Below, in pieces: positions 26,838-36,900 of a DNA stretch of 64,000 nucleotides. The stretch's first letter is position 1. The number at the start of each line of letters is the position of its first letter. Position numbers and translations under genes: made by a program. Source of the stretch: Pseudomonadota bacterium (lineage in GTDB: Bacteria; Pseudomonadota; Alphaproteobacteria; Rhizobiales; Rhizobiaceae); the NCBI GenBank assembly GCA_023451735.1, contig JAEXYH010000040.1:62001-126000 (forward strand), given 5' to 3'. Below the pieces are notes generated by a model. The model searched no databases. It saw nothing but the letters and a program-made list of their open reading frames with translations, and had not been told where the DNA came from.

Positions 26838-28022
26838 CTACCAAGCTGGAAAAGGATCCTTGAGATTGCCCCACTCACGCGGATCGGAGCTGGCCAGACA
26901 GGCGTCCAACGCAGCGCGCACGCCTGTCTCGTCCATGCCTACGCCGATGAACACGAGTTCCTGACGGCGGTCACCCCAGGCATTGTCCCACCAGCTTTCC
27001 ACATGTCGACGAAACTGCTGATGGCTTGGCCAGTCCTGCCGGGGAACGGTCGCCCACCAAAACCCCATGGGTTCGCAGCGGCGCTGCACCCCGGCTACCG
27101 ACATTAAGCCGACGTGACGTGGACGCGTCGCCAGCCAGAAATGGCCCTTGGCGCGAATGACGCCTGGCCAAGGATCGTCGAGAAACGCTCTGAATTTTTC
27201 GGGGTCGAACGGGCGTCTGGTGCGATAGACGAAGCTTGAGATCCCGTACTCCTCCGTCTCTGGTATATGCTCGCCCGGACTGTAAAGCTCCTTGTGCCAT
27301 AGCGGATGGGCCGCAGCCTTTTCTTCGTCGAAGAGGCGGGTATTGAGAATGGTCGCAAGAGCGACTTCGCCGAAATCAACCTCCACCTGACGTACATCCG
27401 GATTGAGCGCGGCAACCGTCTTTCGAACCTCTGCCCGAACCTCTTCGGTCACGTCAGAGATCTTGTTGATCACGACGATATCGGCAAACTCGATCTGGTC
27501 GACCAACAGGTCGATCAAGGTTCGCCGGTCGTCGCTGTCGCGCTCTAGTCCACGGTCACGAAGAAGATCGGCGCTGCTGTAATCGGCGAAAAGGCTGGCG
27601 GCATCGACGACTGTCACCATCGTGTCGAGTCTGGCGAAATCGGAAAGTGAAACGCCGTTTTCGTCGCGGAAGGAAAATGTTGCCGCGATGGGGCGCGGCT
27701 CCGCGATTCCGGTCCCTTCGATCAGAAGGTAGTCATATCGCTTCTCTTCAGCCAGACGTCGCACCTCCGCCAGGAGATCTTCACGCAAGGTGCAACATAT
27801 GCAGCCATTGCTGAGCTCAACCAGTGTCTCCGTAGTATGCGAGAGATTGCAGGCGCCGTTACGAATGATGCTAGCGTCTATGCTTACCTCGCTCATATCG
27901 TTGACAATAACGGCAACCCGCAGCCCCTCGCGGTTGGTGAGCACATGACTGAGGAGCGTCGTCTTGCCGGCACCGAGAAACCCTGCAAGCACGGTCACCG
28001 GCAACCGGCCGTCCCTGCTCAT
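26838..28022 (-). CDS. CobW/COG0523-type GTPase (metallochaperone family)
   Basis: 394 residues. The N-terminal G3E GTPase domain has the P-loop GFLGAGKTTLL (near residue 14) and the metal-binding motif GCICC (near residue 80), followed by LIEGTGIAEP. The C-terminal CobW_C domain covers about 265-380. Members load or insert metals such as zinc, cobalt or iron; zinc is plausible here because zinc genes lie about 10 kb away, but nothing in the local promoter proves it. The ATG at 28022 is the usual family start, with only a weak AAGG upstream; the frame is open 43 codons further. It follows the large secreted-protein gene by 89 nt on the same strand. Confidence 0.88.
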   Translation of the reverse strand: MSRDGRLPVTVLAGFLGAGKTTLLSHVLTNREGLRVAVIVNDMSEVSIDASIIRNGACNLSHTTETLVELSNGCICCTLREDLLAEVRRLAEEKRYDYLLIEGTGIAEPRPIAATFSFRDENGVSLSDFARLDTMVTVVDAASLFADYSSADLLRDRGLERDSDDRRTLIDLLVDQIEFADIVVINKISDVTEEVRAEVRKTVAALNPDVRQVEVDFGEVALATILNTRLFDEEKAAAHPLWHKELYSPGEHIPETEEYGISSFVYRTRRPFDPEKFRAFLDDPWPGVIRAKGHFWLATRPRHVGLMSVAGVQRRCEPMGFWWATVPRQDWPSHQQFRRHVESWWDNAWGDRRQELVFIGVGMDETGVRAALDACLASSDPREWGNLKDPFPAW

Positions 28023-28111
28023 TGGAGGCCTTTGTGTGGGCTCGTTCGCCGCATTGGGTTTGTGCTTGCTATCACACTCGTTGTGCACCCTGCTCTGCCC
28101 CATTTGATGCG

Positions 28112-31100
28112 TCACGCCGCAAGCTGCGGCCGGAAGACGACATCGGCCCAATAATTCGCCGAGTCATAGGTGTTGTTCGGGAAAATCCCCAGAGAGGCGG
28201 ATCCGCCATAGGCGTAGACGCCGTTGCCACCGGCAGCGGCACTCGACAGTGCCGACAACGGACCGCTGGTGACGGTGCTGTTGAAGAAGCCATCGGTCGC
28301 CACGTAGGTGCCGGTCGTGTGGTAGGATGCAATATAAGTCGTGTTGGCTGCGATCGTATAGGGTGTCGCAAGGTTCACGGTCTGCCAGCCGGTTGCCGAG
28401 GTGTTGGAAAAGGAGGCGGTTGCCAGCTTCGCGCCCGTCGCGGACCACAGGTCCACGACGTTCTGCCCGACGTCACCAGGGCTGCGATAGAACTTGATGC
28501 CGGTTATCTGTCCGGCAACATTCGACCGAAATTTGACACCAAGTCCGAGCTGCTGACCATCGTTAAGGCCGGTGTCGGCCGGTGTGGCCGAGGTGGAGAA
28601 TAGGCTGTAGGTCGCAGGCTGCTGCGTGGTCGACGTAACGATGTTGAAGGTTTCGCTGGCGGAAAGGCCGCCGATGTCGGTCGCGGCGACTCTGATGCCA
28701 TAAGTGCCGGCTGCCGTCGGCGTGCCGCTGAAGGTGCGGGTTGCGGCGTTGAAGCTCAGCCAGGCTGGCAGCGCCGAACCGTCGGCCGCGGCGGCTGTGT
28801 AGGTGAGTGTGTCACCACTGTCGACATCGGTGAAGGTATTGATCGGCAGGACGAAGGAATAGGCCGTGCCGATCGTGGCATTCTGGTTGGCGGTTTGAGC
28901 CGCCAGCATCGGGGCGTCGTTGGCGCCGCGAATGGTGATGGTGAGATTTGCCGTGGCGGTGGCACCGGCGGTATCGCGCATCGTGTAGCTGAACACATCG
29001 TTCAGCGTGTTGGTCGAAAGCCGCAACGCTTGCACGAAGGCATTGTTCTCGTTGATTGTGTAGGTATAGGCGCCGGCCGCACTCAGCACGAGGCTGCCGT
29101 AAGTCCCGGTCAGGGCGGTGCCGAGCGTGCCGGTAGTGGTGCCGAAACGAACTGCGGTGACGGTCTTGGTATCACCGGCATCTGGGTCGGTATCGTTGGT
29201 GAGTACATTGCCGGTAGCGTTCGCGCCGCCTGAGCCGTTGGCGACACCGCCCTTTTCGGTCGCCGCGCCCGCATCGGCAACTGCCGTCGGCGCTGTGTTG
29301 CCGGGTGTCGTCGACGGATTGAACATCACATCGACCCAGTAGTTCGTTGCCTGATAGGTCTCCGTCGGGGCTATATTGCCGGCACCATAGGCGAAGACAC
29401 CGTTGTTGCTGCCTGGAGCAGTCAGCGGGCCGCTCGTCACAGTTGACGTGAAGTAGTTGGCGGTCGTCGAATAGTTTCCGGCATTGGTGTGATAGGACGC
29501 GGTGTAGACCTGACCCGGCGTTAACGTCGCGGGGCTGGAGAAATTGGCTGTCTGCCAACCACTGGCGGTCTCGTTGGTAAAGGTAAGGGTCGCAATCCGC
29601 GTCCCTGTACTGTTCCAAAGCGATCCGGTATGGGTGCCTGTATCCTGGCTACCTTTATAGAACCGAATTCCACTGATCGTGCCGGCCACCGATGTCTGGA
29701 AACGGACCCCGAGTTCAACTGGCGAGTTATCAGCGGTGTTGACAACGGCAGGTGCGGCCGAGGCCGAAAACAGCGATGTGTAGCTTTGCCCGCTGACCAT
29801 AACCGTGCGCCCGGCCGATGGCGTTTCAAGATTGATACTGTCGTCCACCGCGCGGGATCGGATGGTATAAATTCCCGCTGTCTGCGGTGTCCAGGAATAT
29901 GTCCAGTTCTCGTCGCCCGTCGCCGGATGCCAGCTTGCGCCATTGTCAGTCGAGACTTCCACACCGGCAATGACACCACCGCCCGTATCGGTCGCTGTTC
30001 CCGTCAGAGTGACCGCTGATCCGATCGCCACGGTGGTGGGTGCGTTGACGACGGAAGTGGGAGCCGTTTTGTCACTGGACGCTGTGCCCGCGATCAGCCC
30101 CGATTGCAACGTGCCAGGTTGAATGCCCATGTCGGCCATGAGGTTGACCATCGCCTGCTGCACGCGCGGATCCGTGGGCGTCGCTTCCTTGTCGTGATTG
30201 TCGCTCAATCCCCAGGACCAGTAGACCGTACCTGCGCCGAAAACCAGCGCGCCGCTTGGCGCCCGGTAAAGCGTCAGGTTGTGGGTTGAGACGCCATTAC
30301 CGGTCGTGTTTCCGTAATCGAGCAGATAGGTGCTGACCGGAAGTGTCGTTGACGACAGTTTCACAAGACCGGCCGGGTCAAAACCGTTATCGACCGCTTC
30401 ATCCCACTCATAACCGAGATAGTTCTTGGTCAGCGTTGCCGTCTGGCCCGGCTGGAGATTGGCGACACTCGTATTGCGCCAGAAGCGCAGATTGGCATCG
30501 TCATGGGGGATGGTGATCGACTGAAGATTGGTGCCGACATCATCCACCTTGAATAATTGCCCGGTGAGGGAGTTCTCCGGACTTCCGCCACCAATCGCGG
30601 GCGGGCTCTGGCGCGGATCGCGGAACGTGCCCGTCCACTGGTTCGACGGATCTATGCTACTGCCCGGCGCCCAGGTTTCCTTGTAGGAGATCAACGTACG
30701 ATAGGGTGTTGCGTCGCTGCTATAGCTGCTGCCCCAGCGGGTTCGCCAGTAGACCTCATTGCCACTCCAGAATTGCAGGTTTACGCCGGCATCGCGGGCC
30801 ACCTCGACATTGGCCCGCTGCTGCCCGGACCAGTATTCATCGTGCCCGGCATCAAGATACATCCTGTGATTGAGAAGCAGACTGCCATAGCGATCGGCAT
30901 CCACGCCCGCCATATACGAAACGTCATAGCCGTTCTGTTCCAGCCAGTAGATGCCGGCATACTCAGCCCCGAACAGATAGTCCTGGGGACCGGCGAAGGT
31001 ACCGACCCCGCCGCGGGTCGCGATCGGTCTGTTGTAGCTGACCGCATAGGCCCGGCCCGCGCCCTGCCCCGTGGCCGGACCGTTTCCACCGTAAAAGTTT

Positions 31101-32626
31101 GCTCCGCCCCAACCGTTGTAGGCCTGCCAGGTCTGGTCGGCGGTCTGGAAGACGATGTCACTCTGACTCGCATCGTCGCGCACGATAAAGGGGATGTGGT
31201 TTTCTCCGAACGTGCCGTCCTGACGTACGAGCTTGGCGACATAGACGCCGGAAACGGCATCGGCGGGCACTGCCCAGGAGGCCGAGACGGCCCAGTTGCC
31301 GGCGTCCACCGTGCCAGTTGCGGCATTGCGGAACGGCGTGGGTTGCGTCTGCAATCCAGTGCGCTGAAGAGTATCGACCTTGCGGGCGCCCATCCCTCCG
31401 TAGTAACCGAGCCGATAGATATCGATGCGATAATTGGTCGAATTGGTATTGATCTTGAAATTGATGGTGTTGCCATTGTCGACGCTGATATCGGTTGCGA
31501 ACCCCTCGATATTGGTGCTGCCGGCACCGTCAATGCCCCACTCGCTCTCGGGATTGCCCTGCAATTGGTTTTCCAGCACGATCGGGTTGATGGCCGTGAT
31601 CACCGAGGGCGTGCTCGGTCTTCCCGCAGTACCCGTGGTGACCGAGCCGCCGAGGTAGCCAATACCTTTGGAGTTGGTTGGACCTGTTCCCGTTTCCCCG
31701 CCGCCCGGCAATGATCCCGTCCAGACTTTCGATTGGGTTCCACTGGCGGTCCCCCGCCAGTCCAAGGCCGGTGACAGGTCGCGATCCAGCAAGGGATCGT
31801 TGGTCGAGGCCCCAATGGTCGGCTTGGATGCCGCCACGTAGTCCGGTCCTTCGGTCAACCTCGTCCCGGGCAATTGACCGTCTTCTCGCAGTATCCCCCC
31901 CTTCTGCGCCCAATCGAGCATTCGCGTGGGCGACGTGAGATAGCCGCACCCGCAAACACCGAAAGGCATGCCGACCGCCAACGAATGAACTCCGCCAAGA
32001 TGCGCGGCTGCCTGCGCCGACGGTGCTGACTCGAGAATGACGACATTGCCTGATGTCGTCTTGCTGGCGGCAGCGCTCAAATCCGGCGGAGCCCCGTGCT
32101 CTGACATTGCCGGTATCGGGCTCTGCGGCAGATAGCGAGCCAGAGGGTCCTCGGCGAAGGGACTGGTTGCCATGTAGGTGAGAGGAATGGGCGATCGGCC
32201 ACCGGACCCAGCGCCGGTTGGATTCCGGTGGAAGGACGCGAAATGTTGCGGAATGGTGGCCGACAGGGACTCGCCGGCGTCTCTGCTTGTCAGCCTCGTG
32301 CCATAAATTCGCGCAACCGTTTCCGGCACGTTCGGCATGGCGTGGCCGATTTCGTCGATCTTGATCTCGGCCTCCGGGTCCCAGACAAGAGCCGCCCTCT
32401 GTCCGGCCGCATTCTCGTCCAGCGCGGAACTATCGTCGGGATTTTCGACAAACGCGCCGCTCTCGCTAACGCCTGTGGGCGGTACATGTGTTGCAAGCTG
32501 CGCCTTGTCCTCGCGCCCGTCCGCAGGCTTGCGTAGCCTCTCGCTTCCGCCGGCGCTCAGATACTTGGGAACTAAGGCATCCACCCAAAGTGAACTCGAG
32601 GCCCACCGGCGAGCGCTGCGATACAT
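28112..32626 (-). CDS. Large DUF4082 / dimethylformamidase-like protein, probable type I secretion cargo
   Basis: 1504 residues without an N-terminal signal peptide. Order: a low-complexity N-terminal region (1-350); a domain resembling the large (beta) subunit of N,N-dimethylformamidase (about 360-840, with LGYYGGMGARKV, then ADQTWQAYNGWGGANFYGG and HDEYWSGQQRANVE); an Ig-like domain (860-930); DUF4082 copy 1 (950-1105); a VCBS-like repeat (1110-1230, NVLTNDTDPDAGD); a cadherin-like putative Ig domain (1235-1330); and DUF4082 copy 2 (1340-1504). No GGxGxD calcium repeats are present. ATG 32626 has GAGAGGGG upstream. The exporter and fusion-protein genes lie close by, convergent with it. Enzymatic activity on formamides is not implied, since active-site residues were not verified. 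Confidence 0.85.
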   Translation of the reverse strand: MYRSARRWASSSLWVDALVPKYLSAGGSERLRKPADGREDKAQLATHVPPTGVSESGAFVENPDDSSALDENAAGQRAALVWDPEAEIKIDEIGHAMPNVPETVARIYGTRLTSRDAGESLSATIPQHFASFHRNPTGAGSGGRSPIPLTYMATSPFAEDPLARYLPQSPIPAMSEHGAPPDLSAAASKTTSGNVVILESAPSAQAAAHLGGVHSLAVGMPFGVCGCGYLTSPTRMLDWAQKGGILREDGQLPGTRLTEGPDYVAASKPTIGASTNDPLLDRDLSPALDWRGTASGTQSKVWTGSLPGGGETGTGPTNSKGIGYLGGSVTTGTAGRPSTPSVITAINPIVLENQLQGNPESEWGIDGAGSTNIEGFATDISVDNGNTINFKINTNSTNYRIDIYRLGYYGGMGARKVDTLQRTGLQTQPTPFRNAATGTVDAGNWAVSASWAVPADAVSGVYVAKLVRQDGTFGENHIPFIVRDDASQSDIVFQTADQTWQAYNGWGGANFYGGNGPATGQGAGRAYAVSYNRPIATRGGVGTFAGPQDYLFGAEYAGIYWLEQNGYDVSYMAGVDADRYGSLLLNHRMYLDAGHDEYWSGQQRANVEVARDAGVNLQFWSGNEVYWRTRWGSSYSSDATPYRTLISYKETWAPGSSIDPSNQWTGTFRDPRQSPPAIGGGSPENSLTGQLFKVDDVGTNLQSITIPHDDANLRFWRNTSVANLQPGQTATLTKNYLGYEWDEAVDNGFDPAGLVKLSSTTLPVSTYLLDYGNTTGNGVSTHNLTLYRAPSGALVFGAGTVYWSWGLSDNHDKEATPTDPRVQQAMVNLMADMGIQPGTLQSGLIAGTASSDKTAPTSVVNAPTTVAIGSAVTLTGTATDTGGGVIAGVEVSTDNGASWHPATGDENWTYSWTPQTAGIYTIRSRAVDDSINLETPSAGRTVMVSGQSYTSLFSASAAPAVVNTADNSPVELGVRFQTSVAGTISGIRFYKGSQDTGTHTGSLWNSTGTRIATLTFTNETASGWQTANFSSPATLTPGQVYTASYHTNAGNYSTTANYFTSTVTSGPLTAPGSNNGVFAYGAGNIAPTETYQATNYWVDVMFNPSTTPGNTAPTAVADAGAATEKGGVANGSGGANATGNVLTNDTDPDAGDTKTVTAVRFGTTTGTLGTALTGTYGSLVLSAAGAYTYTINENNAFVQALRLSTNTLNDVFSYTMRDTAGATATANLTITIRGANDAPMLAAQTANQNATIGTAYSFVLPINTFTDVDSGDTLTYTAAAADGSALPAWLSFNAATRTFSGTPTAAGTYGIRVAATDIGGLSASETFNIVTSTTQQPATYSLFSTSATPADTGLNDGQQLGLGVKFRSNVAGQITGIKFYRSPGDVGQNVVDLWSATGAKLATASFSNTSATGWQTVNLATPYTIAANTTYIASYHTTGTYVATDGFFNSTVTSGPLSALSSAAAGGNGVYAYGGSASLGIFPNNTYDSANYWADVVFRPQLAA

Positions 32627-33050
32627 AACATGCCCCTCTCGCAAAATTCGGAGATGAAATATATGAAATTCGCTCCACAAGCTCTCCTCAAAATATAACC
32701 GAAAAAGAAGAGACTATATCTTACCCATTCGAACTATAAACGACATCCTTTCAGGCTAATCCGTCAGGCAAAAGTGCGATTTCAGTCCGGAACCTATCTT
32801 TATCGACAGGAAAACAAGGCCGCCTCAAACAGGCGAAGCTCTACTCCGCAGCACCACTGCCAGTTGCTCCCGATGCTTTTGATGAGATCCGAATACTGGA
32901 CCCAACTATCAGGGCAGCCCAGCTCCTGATAAATTGACGGTCTGCGGTTTGATTTTCTCTACGGCGCTTGCGCTCCTGCAATCTGTGCAGTTTTTTTATC
33001 TTCGCTGTTGCCAGCCGCTCCACGCATCCGGAGCCGATGCTACGCTGTAA
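32627..33050. other. Promoter region of the large secreted protein
   Basis: 424 nt between the cargo gene and the end of the DeoR gene. The part near the cargo start is AT-rich (32640-32760) and is the likely promoter. A small stem CTGCA-ATCTG-TGCAG followed by seven T residues (32976-32997, plus strand) looks like a terminator for rightward transcription, although no rightward gene precedes it. A 60-codon leftward open frame (32841-33023) is basic and has no recognisable family, so it is not called. Confidence 0.45.
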
Positions 33051-33848
33051 TTAATCAACATCGGCAACATGATACGTTGTTTTTCCTCCGTGAAGTAATG
33101 CAAACAAGCTCTTCGGTGGCGGTGCGTCGCAGACCACCATGTCCATTTCCGCAATCGAGCCTAGCCGAACCAGAGCACGCCGCTGGAACTTGCTGCTATC
33201 GATAGCAAGGACGACGCGTCCCGCCTGCTGCATCGCGGCACGGACAGCTCCGACCTCTGCATAATCGTCGTCGCCGATATCGCCCTCTTCATCGATACCG
33301 CTGACCGAAACAATAACGTAGTCGAACTTGAACGCACGAATGAAACTCTGCGCATTCTCACTGAAAACCGCTGCATCGACATTGCGGATAAAGCCGCCCG
33401 GAACGGCAACTGTGAAATCGGTATTGTCGCTGAGTATGGTTGCGACCTTGAGACTATAGGTAACCACACGCAACTTTTGGCGACCGACCAGGGCTCGGGC
33501 GATCGCTTCGCAGGTTGTACCGGTATCGAGAAATACCGACGCATTATCCGGCACCAGTTCGGAAACCTTCTTAGCGATCGCGGCCTTGGCATCAGCATTA
33601 GCCACGCGTCGCTGGTGATAGATACCGGTTTCCAATGGAAGAGAGATCACTGCCCCGCCATGGGTCCTCCTGAGTTTCCCCTGTTGTTCCAGGGCCATGA
33701 TATCGCGGCGGGCCGTCTGACGGGTGACCGAGCAGAGGGAAACGATATCGTCCAGCGTTATGTAGTTGTGCTGTTCGATATAGCGGATGAGAAACGCCTG
33801 CCGGCGCTCCTTTTTTCCCCCATCATCATCACTGCCTGCAAATCGCAT
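33051..33848 (-). CDS. DeoR-family transcriptional regulator
   Basis: 265 residues. The N-terminal DeoR helix-turn-helix is ITLDDIVSLCSVTRQTARRDIMALEQQGKLRRTHGG (about 30-65). The C-terminal DeoR/sugar-phosphate sensor domain contains VFLDTGTTCEAIARAL (near 105) and VVLAIDSSKF (near 215). Such regulators usually respond to phosphorylated sugars and control the adjacent operon. It follows the autotransporter gene on the same strand, separated by a strong terminator at 33947-33974, so it is probably a separate transcript. Whether it controls the autotransporter is open. Confidence 0.87.
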   Translation of the reverse strand: MRFAGSDDDGGKKERRQAFLIRYIEQHNYITLDDIVSLCSVTRQTARRDIMALEQQGKLRRTHGGAVISLPLETGIYHQRRVANADAKAAIAKKVSELVPDNASVFLDTGTTCEAIARALVGRQKLRVVTYSLKVATILSDNTDFTVAVPGGFIRNVDAAVFSENAQSFIRAFKFDYVIVSVSGIDEEGDIGDDDYAEVGAVRAAMQQAGRVVLAIDSSKFQRRALVRLGSIAEMDMVVCDAPPPKSLFALLHGGKTTYHVADVD

Positions 33849-33940
33849 CGTGCCTTCTGTCCTTTTTGGAGACTCTTAATAAACGAAAACCCGCACAACG
33901 CTTATCAAGCGGCGCGCGGGCTGGAAACTGCCTGCAAAAA

Positions 33941-33974
33941 ACAAGCTCTCCGGCCCGATCGCTCGGGCCGGAGA
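33941..33974 (-). terminator. Rho-independent terminator of the autotransporter gene
   Basis: A perfect 12-bp GC-rich stem (33947-33958 with 33963-33974, loop TCGC) lies 17 nt after the stop codon at 33992. On the minus strand it is followed after a few bases by six T residues. Confidence 0.85.
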
Positions 33975-33991
33975 CAGTATTGCATCGGCTA

Positions 33992-36900
33992 TCAGAACTT
34001 CACGCCCAAATATCCATTAATGCCGTTCTGGCTGGCGCCCGAGCCAAATTTACCGGTATAGGACAAGGTCAGGGCGGCCTTTTTGCTGAGATCGAAGCCA
34101 ACTCCGACATTAAGGACGGCGACATCTTCCGCAAGCGGCGCACCGCGCACTTCAAACGCACTGCCACCGGAAAGCACCATCTTCGTTTCGGGCGTGACAT
34201 CGCCGTCGGCATGACGCCAGCTTATCGAGCCATGCAGCATACCGGTGGTTTCCTGCAGCGTGAACTCCGTTGCAGCGCGCAGTCCTAGTTCAGTGAAGAC
34301 TGCATTCCGACTGCCGTCATCGACGGAAAGCGCACCCGCGCCACCGCGTTCGGAGAAATCATCGTTCTGGAAATTCACGTATGCGAGATTGGCGAAAGGC
34401 TCAAAGATAGCCCGGCCAATCTGATGCTGATAGCTGATCTCGCCAAAAATCTGCGATGTGGAGGCATCATACCCGGCGGTCAGTCTTTCTGTCACTCCAG
34501 GAATGAAGAGGGACCGCTCGCTGTCGACATTATTCCAGCTGTGCGATGCGCCGAAACGCAGCCCGACAGGACCGAGATAGGTGCCTGCATAAACACCGAG
34601 ATCGAACTGATCGACATCGCTTTTCGACGCCAGCCAGTCGGTGGATACGGATGTGTGGCCGTAACCGCCGAAGGCGCCGATCCGCCAGTCGTTGCCTACC
34701 ATGCCGTCAAGACCGACCAGAACACCGCCCGCGGATTGATCGACGCCGTAGGCATTGCCGTCGCCGTCCTTGTTCGCCCAAGCGCCGTAGCTACGCGTCC
34801 AGAAGCCGACCGAACCGGCATCCGCAGCGCCTGCCGCCACTCCGCTCTCGCCGATATGAAGCTCCGTCGTGCCGCGATCCTTGCCGCCGAGTCCGGACCG
34901 CAGCCGGTCAAAAGCACCGTCGCGGACGATCTGGCTATTGTCGAGCAACACACCGTAGGTCGATGCGTGGATTTCGCCACCAACCTGTGTGAAGGCGGAA
35001 CGGGCCGTCTCGGCATCCAGCGACACGATCGCATCGTAGAGCGTGTTTCCGAAACCAAGACTATCCACGCCCAGCGCAGCCGAACGTTGATTGAAAGTAG
35101 AGGCCACACCATCAAATGCCGTATCATTGCGTTCCAGTCGCATCGTCAAAGATCCGGCCCCATAGGTCAGGCTCGGATCAAGAAAGGCGAAATTTGAAAC
35201 GATCGAGTCGAACTGCCCATCGATGCCACCGGCGGAACTGATAATGGAATAGTCAGTCAGCGGCTTGTAGTTACTCCCGGCCGCAATATTCATCACCGTG
35301 CCGCCGGATATGGTGGTTTTTCCAGTCACGGTGACGCGGTCCGTCTTGCCGCTCTCATCGACTTCGACCTGATAGGTCGAGCCTTTGGCAAAATCGAGGT
35401 TGCCGGCAACATTCAAAGTGCCGATCGAATTTCCGGGTGCAAGCGTGCCGCCGTCTGCTATGGCGAGATTGCCGACCGTGCCGGTGCCGCCAATTACCCC
35501 GCCGTCGAAAACCGTCGTCTTGCCTGAATTGGCGATCGAACCATTGACCGCCAGGCGGCCACCTTTGACGTTAGTGTCACCGGTATAAGCGTTAATGGCG
35601 GTAAGGTTGAGGGTGCCGTTGCCCGTCTTCGTTAGGCTGCCGATACCGGAGACCGTACGGTCGATAACAACTGAATTGGTTACATCGGCAATATCGAGCG
35701 TGCCACCACCAGTTTCCAAAATGACCGATCGGTCGAGTTTTTGCATTCCAGTGCCGGCGATTCTCAACGCTCCGCTGTCGAGGCGAAGGGCTGCGTTGCT
35801 GCTGCCAAGGGCCGCGTCCTCATCGACGATCACCGTCCCTCCATCGGCCACCAATGTTTCGCCGATAAAACCGTGGTCGTCGATACAATAGTCGACGATC
35901 GCCTGAGCAAAGCGCGGGTCTTTGCTCTTACAATCGAGCAGCGTCTTTTTCTCGGTATCCGTCAGGCGGGAAAGGATCGCTTTTCCATTCTCGTCGGAAA
36001 TCTGTCCGAGATAGACATCCCGGCGCATATTGTTGCGCGTCAGGTAAAATTCCTTGCCGTCGGCGAAGGTTGTCGCGTTCTTGCCCCAAACAAGGCGGGT
36101 CTTGTCGACCTGAGCACCATCCACAGTCTGCTTATAGGTCTCCAGGCTCGGACCTATCCATTTGAACTCATGTGCAACCGGCTCATGATCCGACAGAGGC
36201 GTCTTGCTGCCGTCCGGACGGGTAACGTAGACATCCTTGATGACGCCGAGATAAGGATCGTTTGGATCGTCCGCAATCATGTACCATTTGCCGAATGGTC
36301 GCGAGACGAGAAAGTGATCGATCTTGACCCGGTGCCAGCTTCCCCAAGTGTTCGTCGCGTCTTCGCCTGCCGAAGGCCAGGTCGCGCTGCCGTCGTTGAG
36401 GTCGTGCGGCTTGAACTGCTCACGCTCACCTTCCGTCTGCAGCAGCATGAACTGCTTCTTCAAGAGATTCATCGTTTGCGGTTCGTTGCCAGCAACCGGA
36501 TAGATCTCATCCTCAAACAGGTCTGACGGAATGGCCGCCTTGTCGATATCGGCGCCTGGCTTGCCTTTCCAGTCGGCAATAAACTTGTCGAGCGCAACCT
36601 GATCCTTGGCATACTGCTTGAGCAAATCGTAATAGAAGGAATTGGCGCTCTTGGTATAGACGCGCAACAGCAATTCCTGCTGGCTTCTGGAATGCAGGCC
36701 ACGCTCGGAAACATCCCCGGCATTGAAGTCGCCGGCCACGATCACAGGGTTGGTCGCAGCCTTGGCCCATTCATTCAGAGCCTTGGCCTCAACAACCCGC
36801 TTGGTCGCTTCGTCGCTATAGTCGAAATGGATTGTGCCGACGGTGGTCTTCGGCCTGCCTGCTTCACCATCAATGTCCTGATAGGTAACGAAACGACCCT

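Noticed and set aside
30557..31714. 385-codon frame antisense to the large DUF4082 protein
   Set aside because: It is a shadow of the real gene, which shows continuous domain structure on the other strand.
28112..32626. RTX toxin assignment for the large secreted protein
   Set aside because: No GGxGxD nonapeptide repeats are present. The domains are DMFase-like, Ig, VCBS, cadherin-like and DUF4082.
32841..33023. Possible small basic gene between the DeoR and DUF4082 genes
   Set aside because: It has no family, no ribosome site and a low-complexity C-terminus; decayed or non-coding sequence is more likely.
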